5,456 bases of DNA from Methylotenera sp. (GTDB lineage: Bacteria > Pseudomonadota > Gammaproteobacteria > Burkholderiales > Methylophilaceae). Shown one piece after another: positions 1-4,868 of this stretch. Made by a program: the position numbers and the translations under genes. Numbering within the stretch: position 1 is the stretch's first letter; every line of letters begins with the position of its first letter. The stretch spans positions 1 to 5,456 of the forward strand of contig JACDEP010000145.1 in the NCBI GenBank assembly GCA_013816325.1. Reading direction: 5' to 3'. The notes beneath the pieces are model-generated. The model saw only the letters and a program-made list of their open reading frames with translations. It did no database searches and was not told where the DNA came from.

Positions 1-1
1 T

Positions 2-487
2 ACCCAAGGTGTGGGCGGTTTGGTAGTCAGTGGTAACTATGTGCCACCAACAAATTTCCATAAAATGGATCCATGGGGTTTGCCGGCTATCAATACAATG
101 TTATTGCTGACTTCGGGTGCAACCATTACTTGGGCACATTGGGGTTTAATTAAAAACAACCGTAAACAACTGGTCATCGGTATGGCATTAACCGTTGCAC
201 TGGGTATAGCGTTCTTGATTTGCCAGGCAATGGAATATCACCACGCATATACTGAAATGGGTTTAACGCTAGGTTCAGGTGCTTATGGCGCAACATTCTT
301 TATGCTGACAGGCTTCCATGGTTTCCACGTGACTCTCGGTACCATCATGTTGATTGTGATTTTATTACGCTGTATGAAAGGTCACTTTACACCTGAGCAT
401 CACTTTGGTTTCGAAGGTGTAGCTTGGTACTGGCACTTCGTGGACGTGGTTTGGCTAGGTTTGTTCATATTCGTATACTGGCTGTAA
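2..487 (+). CDS. ctaE: Cytochrome c oxidase subunit III (aa3-type), 5'-truncated by the window
   Basis: This is the C-terminal 161 residues of subunit III, an integral membrane subunit of the terminal oxidase that reduces O2 with electrons from cytochrome c. The reading frame is open from base 2, so the real start lies upstream; the GTG at 11 is an internal valine. About four membrane helices are visible. Family hallmarks are the QAMEYHHAY segment, with the conserved glutamate, then FFMLTGFHGFHV, and the terminal WYWHFVDVVWLGLFIFVYW. Subunit III of this type is usually about 270-290 residues, so roughly 40% is missing to the left. The stop codon is followed closely by a strong terminator, so the structural oxidase operon probably ends here. 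The assembly genes follow downstream in the same orientation after one inverted gene. Identity is very secure from the sequence; the symbol follows the ctaE/coxC convention. Confidence 0.97.
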   Translation, partial: TQGVGGLVVSGNYVPPTNFHKMDPWGLPAINTMLLLTSGATITWAHWGLIKNNRKQLVIGMALTVALGIAFLICQAMEYHHAYTEMGLTLGSGAYGATFFMLTGFHGFHVTLGTIMLIVILLRCMKGHFTPEHHFGFEGVAWYWHFVDVVWLGLFIFVYWL

Positions 488-498
488 ATTGAGATAAT

Positions 499-530
499 AA
501 AAAGGGCGATGCATAAGCATCGCCTTTTTT
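499..530. terminator. Bidirectional rho-independent terminator between ctaE and the DUF2909 gene
   Basis: A perfect 8-bp GC-rich stem (GGCGATGC at 505-512 with GCATCGCC at 517-524) encloses a 4-nt loop, ATAA. It extends by a G:U pair and A:T pairs into an A-run on the left and a T-run on the right. Read on the plus strand it has the classic stem followed by TTTTTT, 12 nt after the ctaE stop. Read on the minus strand the stem is followed by CCCTTTTTATTAT, so it can also end the convergent DUF2909 transcript, whose stop is at 544. Confidence 0.9.
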
Positions 531-543
531 ATTGGAAGGTTAT

Positions 544-744
544 TTATAGTGGATGACCAATTAAACCGAACTTACCCGCGATAAGCAATAATATAAACAA
601 TGCGATAGACAAACCGATGCGGATTGTTAAAGCCCTAACGGTTCTTTTGCCACCATTTTTGTCTTTTGTCAAAAAGAAAAGTGCCGAAAATAAACTTCCA
701 AGGATGACAATTAAAGTTAAAACAATGATGACTTTTATTAACAT
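544..744 (-). CDS. Twin transmembrane protein, DUF2909 family
   Basis: A 66-residue hydrophobic protein with two predicted membrane helices: IKVIIVLTLIVILGSLFSALFF near the N-terminus and IGLSIALFILLLIAGKFGLI near the C-terminus. They are joined by a short basic loop containing TKDKNGGKRTVRALTIR. This pattern (LFSALFFLxKD, then RALTxRIxLS) is the one I recognise for the DUF2909 'twin transmembrane' family, typically found inside cox clusters of beta- and gammaproteobacteria. Its function is unknown; location suggests a link to cytochrome oxidase assembly or stability, which is inference only. I chose ATG at 744 because a GGA sits 7 nt upstream (752-754) and family members usually begin M-hydrophobic; a TTG at 756 could add four residues. 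The gene is antisense to its neighbours and converges on ctaE across the shared terminator. A candidate promoter lies at 775-803. Confidence 0.85.
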   Translation of the reverse strand: MLIKVIIVLTLIVILGSLFSALFFLTKDKNGGKRTVRALTIRIGLSIALFILLLIAGKFGLIGHPL

Positions 745-774
745 AGCAATGTCCAAAGTGAGATTTGATTAAGT

Positions 775-803
775 ATTATGGGACTGCCGTGAAACAATTG
801 CAA
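775..803 (-). promoter_or_regulatory. Candidate sigma-70 promoter for the DUF2909 gene
   Basis: On the minus strand TTGCAA (803-798, 4 of 6 matches to the -35 consensus) is followed after exactly 17 nt by CATAAT (780-775, 5 of 6 matches to the -10). This predicts a transcript start near 768, about 24 nt before the ATG at 744, a normal leader length. The -10 box lies just upstream of the SURF1 start and the -35 box lies inside the first codons of SURF1. Its position and spacing fit well, but this is a by-eye match. Confidence 0.5.
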
Positions 804-1571
804 TTTAGAATTCATCAGTACGTTTTTAGTCCATCATTGCTCGGAACGTTACTAACCATAATCTGCATACCCTTATTTATTAAATTTGGATTATGGCAAT
901 ACCATAAAGCTGAACAGAAGCAACTCATACAAAACGCTTACAATCAGGCCAAAACGGATTCTGCGCTTCCTTTCCCATTGAACATGGCTGGTAAACCAGA
1001 CTTGCTGGTTGAAGATTGGAAATATAAAAAAGTTAAAGTCACTGGTACTTATGAGATTAAGTATCAGTTTTTGTTGGATAACCAGGTAGAAGACGATAGG
1101 GTGGGTTATCACGTTATAACGCCTCTAAAGATCGAAAATACCAAGCAATATGTTCTGGTAAATAGGGGTTGGATATTAGCGAAAGATGACCATAGCGAAC
1201 TGCCTGTTTTTGATACACCTAACGAGATTCAGGAAATTACAGGGCAAGTTTGGGTACCAAGCAAGAAGACTTTCAGTTTAGAAGACAAAAGCGTATCTAC
1301 CGCAAACGAAAAAATCCTGCAACCGGTCTGGCAAAATATGAATATTGCTAAATATCAGCGTTTAGTCCCATTTGCAGTCTCGCCTTTAGCTATTAAGCTG
1401 GATGTACAGAGCGAAGGCGGGGGCTTTGTAAGAAACTGGCAGGTGCCAGTAGAGCGTATAGCAACTAATATGGGTTATGCCTATCAATGGTTTGGATTTG
1501 CGCTAGCAACACTACTCATATTTATTTATATGAGCGTCTCTAAAGTTGGTATTGAAACCAAGCAAGATTAA
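789..1571 (+). CDS. surf1: SURF1 family cytochrome oxidase biogenesis protein
   Basis: SURF1/Shy1 proteins assist insertion of heme a into subunit I of cytochrome oxidase at the membrane. The product (260 aa from GTG 789) has the standard layout: an N-terminal helix (LLGTLLTIICIPLFIKFGLW), a large periplasmic domain, and a C-terminal helix (about residues 230-250). Family signatures are FGLWQYHKAEQK, a variant of the usual G-x-WQ-x-x-R-A, then VTGTY, GYHVITPL, YVLVNRGWI and finally YAYQWFGFAL. Length matches the family. No in-frame ATG exists near the front. GTG at 789 has GGGA (780-783) five nt upstream, so I prefer it; TTG at 765 would add eight residues but its GAG lies only 2 nt away. The gene starts only 44 bp from the divergent DUF2909 start and leads the assembly run ending in ctaB. 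Identity is secure; the exact start is not. Confidence 0.93.
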   Translation: MKQLQFRIHQYVFSPSLLGTLLTIICIPLFIKFGLWQYHKAEQKQLIQNAYNQAKTDSALPFPLNMAGKPDLLVEDWKYKKVKVTGTYEIKYQFLLDNQVEDDRVGYHVITPLKIENTKQYVLVNRGWILAKDDHSELPVFDTPNEIQEITGQVWVPSKKTFSLEDKSVSTANEKILQPVWQNMNIAKYQRLVPFAVSPLAIKLDVQSEGGGFVRNWQVPVERIATNMGYAYQWFGFALATLLIFIYMSVSKVGIETKQD

Positions 1572-1604
1572 ATCTACTGAATTAACTTTACTGGGTAAGA
1601 TTAA

Positions 1605-2216
1605 ATGCAAAATAATAACCAATCCATTGATTTGGAAATGCAACGCCGGGGTCGGAAGATATTTCTGCTCATGCTGGTTTTTTTCGTGGTGCCTATCATC
1701 GTGGTGATATTGATGTATCACTATAACTGGAAACCGCAAGGTGCGAGTTTAGGTCAATTAGTACAGCCGCCACGCTTATTAAGTTCGCCTGTAGATTTAA
1801 AAAACAATGAAGGTGCTAGCTTAAAATCAGAGTTCTGGAAAGAAAAATGGAGCGTGGTATACGTAGCAGAAAGCTGTGAAAAAGTCTGTCAGGATAAATT
1901 GCATGATATGCGTCAGTTACATGCCTCCCTATATAAAGATATTGAGCGTTCACAACGTGTATTGATTACTGCTACACAGGATGTAAGCGATATCAAATCT
2001 AATTACCCAGACTTGATTGTGATCAATCAGCCTATCGCTCATGTTGCAGCTTTAACCGAACAGTTCCAAGTAAACGGCGCGGATGCAAAAAGCAGTAATC
2101 GGCTTTACTTAATAGACCCGCTAGGGCATTTGATGATGAGTTACCAACCTAGTGTACCACTCGCTGATGTACGGAAAGATATCACACGTCTATTAAGATA
2201 TTCTTGGGCGGGTTGA
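1605..2216 (+). CDS. Membrane-anchored SCO-like / thioredoxin-fold protein of the cox assembly cluster
   Basis: A 203-residue protein with a basic cytoplasmic N-terminus, one membrane helix (about 18-38), and a periplasmic domain. The domain resembles SCO/thioredoxin-like proteins: a β-strand WSVVYVAES runs into C91-EKV-C95, the same CxxxC spacing as the copper-binding CPxxC of SCO1/SenC, and near the end is RLYLIDPLGHLMM, matching the SCO YLxDPxG strand. The histidine that normally precedes that strand in SCO (third copper ligand) is absent; the corresponding residues are AKSSN. Proteins of this kind are commonly found between surf1 and ctaA in betaproteobacteria, often annotated as hypothetical. 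A role in copper or disulfide handling during oxidase assembly is inference from fold, motif and position. A purine-rich GGGTAAGA precedes the ATG. It lies 33 nt after surf1 and its TGA is one base before the ctaA ATG, so co-translation is likely. Confidence 0.8.
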   Translation: MQNNNQSIDLEMQRRGRKIFLLMLVFFVVPIIVVILMYHYNWKPQGASLGQLVQPPRLLSSPVDLKNNEGASLKSEFWKEKWSVVYVAESCEKVCQDKLHDMRQLHASLYKDIERSQRVLITATQDVSDIKSNYPDLIVINQPIAHVAALTEQFQVNGADAKSSNRLYLIDPLGHLMMSYQPSVPLADVRKDITRLLRYSWAG

Positions 2217-2217
2217 G

Positions 2218-3240
2218 ATGCATATCGTTTTAGATAACTCTACCAAGAGCTTTAAGTTATTTAAAAAGCTGGCACTCGTTGCAGCAGTACTTGCGCTTTG
2301 CGTAGTTGTACTCGGTGCTTACGTCAGGCTAAACGACGCAGGCCTTGGCTGTCCAGATTGGCCTGGCTGTTATGGTGCACTGACAGTACCTGAAAGCGAA
2401 TCTGCAATACGGACGGCACAAACTGCCTATCCTAACAGCACAGTGCATGTAGGAAAAGCTTGGAAAGAAATGGCACATCGCTATTTAGCCGGAACACTCG
2501 GCTTGATTATTGTAACCATGGTAGTGCTTGGTTGGCGCGCTAAGAAAGAGATAAAAACAACGCCATGGTTGCCAACATTCCTAGTCTTTTTTATTGGCTT
2601 CCAAGCGGCGCTAGGCATGTGGACAGTGACGATGCTCCTTAAACCGGCAATCGTTAGTTCACATTTGCTGGGTGGCATGGCTAGTCTAGCTATCTTGGTA
2701 TGGCTGGCGCATAGACACTGCGCAAATTTCAATGCAGATATACATCTTCCTAACGGCATGAAGCTAGCGATACGTTTTTCTTTAATCATATTGTTCATGC
2801 AAATATTCTTAGGCGGATGGACTAGCACTAACTACGCGGCTTTGGCCTGTACAGACTTTCCGACATGTCATGGCGTATGGCTGCCACCCATGGACTTTAA
2901 AGATGCATTCCACTTGTTTAGAGAGCTTGGTCAGAATGCAAATGGCGGCGCGCTAACCTTGGAATCTATCACTGCCATACAGTGGGCTCACAGGCTGGGT
3001 GCAGCAATCACATTGATTTATTTGGGGATTTTGGCCTTAAATGTATTAAAATATCGGCAATTAAAATTATTAGCCATTCTGCTGTTAATTGTACTTGCTG
3101 CACAAATTAGTTTAGGTATTGCAAATTTAATTCTGCATTTACCGCTACTCCTAGCCGTAGCACACAATTTTGGCGCAGCATTATTAGTGGTAACTTTGGT
3201 AACCCTCAATTCCAAAATTACTAAATTACCGGCTAGATAA
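2218..3240 (+). CDS. ctaA: Heme A synthase (CtaA/COX15 family)
   Basis: The enzyme converts heme o to heme a by oxidising the C8 methyl group of the porphyrin, in the cytoplasmic membrane. The 340-residue protein has the internal duplication of two four-helix halves expected of the family. The four heme-ligand histidines are visible: H87 (KEMAHR, with the E-x-x-H glutamate E84), H149 (SSHLLGG), H258 (QWAHRLG) and H316 (AVAHN). Both outside-facing cysteine pairs are present, C45/C51 (GCPDWPGC) and C211/C217 (ACTDFPTC), as in the Cys-containing class that includes Bacillus CtaA. Length is typical. The start is separated by a single base from the preceding stop (TGA-G-ATG), indicating translational coupling with the SCO-like gene. 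ctaB follows 40 nt downstream, so the heme O to heme A pathway is encoded together. No missing key residue was seen. Confidence 0.96.
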   Translation: MHIVLDNSTKSFKLFKKLALVAAVLALCVVVLGAYVRLNDAGLGCPDWPGCYGALTVPESESAIRTAQTAYPNSTVHVGKAWKEMAHRYLAGTLGLIIVTMVVLGWRAKKEIKTTPWLPTFLVFFIGFQAALGMWTVTMLLKPAIVSSHLLGGMASLAILVWLAHRHCANFNADIHLPNGMKLAIRFSLIILFMQIFLGGWTSTNYAALACTDFPTCHGVWLPPMDFKDAFHLFRELGQNANGGALTLESITAIQWAHRLGAAITLIYLGILALNVLKYRQLKLLAILLLIVLAAQISLGIANLILHLPLLLAVAHNFGAALLVVTLVTLNSKITKLPAR

Positions 3241-3280
3241 TTCATCTACAGAACAGAATGATTTCGAGTGTGAGAAATAA

Positions 3281-4180
3281 ATGAGTATCAATGCAACCAC
3301 CGCTATGCAGAACTTGGGTATAAGCTTTAAAAGCTTTTTCTCCCTTTGTAAACCCAGGGTAACATCGCTCATAGTATTCACTGCAATTATCGGCATGTTT
3401 CTAGCCACACCGGGCATGGTGCCATGGCCGCTGTTGTTAGCTACAACTATAGGCATAGCTTTTGCATCCGGTGCTGCTGCTGCTTTCAATTGCCTAATAG
3501 AACATAAAATCGATGCGATCATGGCACGTACACGAGCCAGAGCCCTGCCTACCGGACAAGTATCTTCAACCGAAACGACCATTTTTGCCACTCTATTAGG
3601 CAGTACCGGTTTGGCTATTTTGTATTTCTATGTAAATCCCTTAACCATGTGGCTGACGTTTGCTACGTTTGTTGGGTATGCGGTGATTTATACCGTGTTC
3701 CTTAAACCGGCAACACCAATGAACATTGTAATAGGCGGCGCATCTGGCGCCATGCCACCGATATTAGGTTGGGCTGCAGTCAATAATGCAGTGTCACCTG
3801 AGTCTCTTATCATGTTCCTCATTATTTTTGCATGGACGCCACCGCATTTCTGGGCATTGGCTTTATATAGACGTGAAGAATACGCAAAAGTCGGTATGCC
3901 TATGCTGCCGGTAACACACGGTGAAGCTTTCACTTTACTGCATATATTGTTGTATACAGTAATCCTCGTGGCTGTTTCAGTTATGCCTTATGGCTTAGGC
4001 ATGAGCGGTCTGATTTACTTAGTTTCCGCAATCATCCTCAACGCAATATTTCTCGCATACGTCATTGGTTTATATCGCAAGTATTCTGATGATTTGGCGA
4101 AACGTACCTTCAAGTACTCCATCATTTACCTAACGCTGATTTTTGCTGCGCTATTAGTCGATCATTATTGGTTTATTTGA
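3281..4180 (+). CDS. ctaB: Protoheme IX farnesyltransferase (heme O synthase)
   Basis: A UbiA-superfamily prenyltransferase that adds a farnesyl group from farnesyl diphosphate to the vinyl side chain of heme b, giving heme o for CtaA. The 299-residue protein shows the N-terminal signature SLCKPRVTSL (21-30) and the first diphosphate-binding motif beginning N70-CLIEHKI-D78, followed by M81-ART-R85, where the middle acidic residue is Glu74 rather than the Asp of E. coli CyoE. It also has VFLKPATPMNIVIGGASGAM (139-158), FAWTPPHFWALAL (183-195), and the second acidic segment YRREEYAKVGMPMLPVT. About nine membrane helices are expected and length is normal. A GAG at 3272-3274, 6 nt before the ATG, serves as ribosome binding site. 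It is the last gene of the assembly run. No sco/senC gene follows it here, and the next 310 nt are non-coding. Confidence 0.97.
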   Translation: MSINATTAMQNLGISFKSFFSLCKPRVTSLIVFTAIIGMFLATPGMVPWPLLLATTIGIAFASGAAAAFNCLIEHKIDAIMARTRARALPTGQVSSTETTIFATLLGSTGLAILYFYVNPLTMWLTFATFVGYAVIYTVFLKPATPMNIVIGGASGAMPPILGWAAVNNAVSPESLIMFLIIFAWTPPHFWALALYRREEYAKVGMPMLPVTHGEAFTLLHILLYTVILVAVSVMPYGLGMSGLIYLVSAIILNAIFLAYVIGLYRKYSDDLAKRTFKYSIIYLTLIFAALLVDHYWFI

Positions 4181-4205
4181 TTGAGTATGGAATTTAGAGA
4201 AACTA

Positions 4206-4232
4206 AAAAGCTTACATTTATTTAAGCCTTTT
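4206..4232 (+). terminator. Weak terminator candidate after ctaB
   Basis: An imperfect hairpin begins 25 nt after the ctaB stop: AAAAGCTTA (4206-4214) pairs with TAAGCCTTTT (4223-4232), leaving one bulged C and an 8-nt loop. Only two G:C pairs hold it, and the T-run is part of the stem, so it is a poor intrinsic terminator. The A/T flanks make it roughly symmetrical for both strands. Position is right, strength is doubtful. Confidence 0.35.
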
Positions 4233-4419
4233 ATTACCTTTGCAGAGTAATACTAGACCAATCCTCGATAGATTTCGATATTTTCATTGGCACCGCTATT
4301 TGGATTGATTGCACTGCTTGAGTAAGCCTTGAGTTATGCCGATTTACCCAATGCTTATTTGGAGGGCATCATTCCATTTAACACTATGTACTAAGCTCAA
4401 AGAAATCCACATATATTTT

Positions 4420-4438
4420 TGCATCAGGCTATGATGCA
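4420..4438. repeat. Inverted repeat TGCATCA-N5-TGATGCA
   Basis: Perfect 7-bp arms at 4420-4426 and 4432-4438 surround the spacer GGCTA. This could be a dyad operator for a dimeric regulator or an RNA hairpin in the leader of the small gene at 4491. No T-run follows, so it is not an intrinsic terminator. Confidence 0.5.
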
Positions 4439-4443
4439 CTTTA

Positions 4444-4461
4444 TTGATTAGGATTAATCAA
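4444..4461. repeat. Inverted repeat TTGATTA-N4-TAATCAA
   Basis: Perfect 7-bp arms at 4444-4450 and 4455-4461 surround the spacer GGAT. It lies 5 nt after the previous palindrome and 29 nt before the start codon of the small lysine-rich gene. It is A/T-rich, so a DNA operator is more plausible than a stable RNA stem. The function is inferred from shape and position only. Confidence 0.5.
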
Positions 4462-4479
4462 ATTCAAACGGTTTACTCT

Positions 4480-4484
4480 GGAGA
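4480..4484 (+). promoter_or_regulatory. Strong Shine-Dalgarno GGAGA for the 36-residue ORF
   Basis: GGAGA ends six nt before the ATG at 4491. It is the best ribosome binding site I found in the window and the main reason to treat the very short ORF as a real gene. Confidence 0.75.
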
Positions 4485-4490
4485 ACTATC

Positions 4491-4601
4491 ATGGCAAAAG
4501 GACAGCAAAAAAAGAACAAAGAAACGAAAAAACCAAAGCAAGATAAGAAAGTTATAGTCGTAACAGGTTCAATACTACCAAAATCTGCTCCAAAAAAATA
4601 A
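4491..4601 (+). CDS. Small lysine-rich hypothetical protein, 36 aa
   Basis: A 36-residue soluble, highly basic protein beginning MAKGQQKKNKETKKPKQDKK and ending in a short hydrophobic patch (VIVVTGSIL) and a lysine tail. It has 12 lysines against two acidic residues. The MAKGQ...N.E.KKPK pattern resembles a group of very small lysine-rich hypothetical proteins I have seen across proteobacteria; that is recollection, not a search. No function is known to me. The composition would suit binding nucleic acid or ribosomes, but this is speculation. Support for coding comes from an optimal GGAGA six nt before the ATG and from its separate position after a 310-nt gap containing two palindromes. The stop is only 15 nt from the stop of the convergent VF530 gene. 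It is probably transcribed on its own. Confidence 0.72.
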   Translation: MAKGQQKKNKETKKPKQDKKVIVVTGSILPKSAPKK

Positions 4602-4616
4602 GAGCACATTTCCGGT

Positions 4617-4868
4617 CTATCCTTTATTTTTTAACATGGATAAATAAAGGGTTTCAACCTTACCCCGTGCCCAGGGGGTTTTACGTAAAAACTTAAGACT
4701 TGATTTAATGCTTGGGTCATGCGTGAAGCAATTTACTGGAATTCGTTCAGCTAACCCCACCCATCCGTAATAATCAAACAAGGAAGTCACCATTGCCTCT
4801 AACGTAACGCCATGTAAAGGGTTGTTGCGTTGCTCAGTAAGCGCGGTCATAGGTGCCAAAAACTTCAT
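4617..4868 (-). CDS. VF530 family DNA-binding protein (DUF2132)
   Basis: An 83-residue protein that carries almost the entire VF530 family signature: NNPLHGVTLEAMV (15-27), YGWVGLAERIPVNCF (34-48), then DPSIKSSLKFLRKTPWAR (51-68) and KVETLYL. The family is named for Vibrio fischeri VF0530, a small folded domain annotated as DNA-binding; its cellular role is not established as far as I know. The chosen ATG at 4868 overlaps the TGA of the upstream lipoprotein gene in an ATGA arrangement, which argues for coupled translation. No good ribosome binding site precedes it. ATG at 4850 (protein MTALTEQRNNPLHG...) is an alternative start closer to the usual family N-terminus. The gene converges on the small lysine-rich gene. 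Family assignment is secure. Confidence 0.93.
   Translation of the reverse strand: MKFLAPMTALTEQRNNPLHGVTLEAMVTSLFDYYGWVGLAERIPVNCFTHDPSIKSSLKFLRKTPWARGKVETLYLSMLKNKG
4621..4650. repeat. Inverted repeat in the 3' end of the VF530 gene
   Basis: CCTTTATTT (4621-4629) and AAATAAAGG (4642-4650) are perfect 9-bp complements around a 12-nt loop. They overlap the last codons of the VF530 gene and lie just past the stop of the convergent small gene. Neither strand has a T-run directly after the stem, so it is not a classic intrinsic terminator. It could protect the 3' ends of both transcripts. Confidence 0.4.

Larger units (their letters stand above)
4233..4490. other. Intergenic region with short repeats and palindromes, no gene recognised
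   Basis: Only ORFs of about 30 codons without ribosome binding sites occur here on either strand, and none resembles a family I know. Visible structure includes TCGATA repeated at 4265-4270 and 4275-4280 (10-bp period) and CTTGAGT repeated at 4317-4323 and 4328-4334 (11-bp period). Two palindromes follow at 4420-4438 and 4444-4461. A TATATT (4412-4417) matches 5 of 6 bases of a -10 box but has no good -35 box 16-18 nt upstream. The region presumably carries the promoter and leader of the small gene at 4491. Confidence 0.5.

Noticed and set aside
700..745. Plus-strand promoter for SURF1 such as TTAAAA-N16-TAACAT (717-744)
   Set aside because: Only 4 of 6 matches in each box in A/T-rich sequence; several equally poor pairs exist, so none is called.
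1605..2216. Calling this gene canonical SCO1/SenC
   Set aside because: The CxxxC is present but the usual CP-x-x-CP context and the conserved histidine are not, so only 'SCO-like' is supported.
2481..2828. Open frame on the minus strand inside ctaA, and similar antisense frames in SURF1, ctaA and ctaB
   Set aside because: They lie wholly opposite strongly conserved genes, show no family resemblance and lack ribosome binding sites; they are shadows.
4337..4435. Plus-strand ORF of about 32 codons starting MPIYPMLIW
   Set aside because: No ribosome binding site, no recognisable protein, and it overlaps the palindromes; probably chance.
4332..4440. Minus-strand ORF of about 31 codons from a GTG in the ctaB downstream gap
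   Set aside because: No Shine-Dalgarno and no family resemblance; not distinguishable from random open frame.
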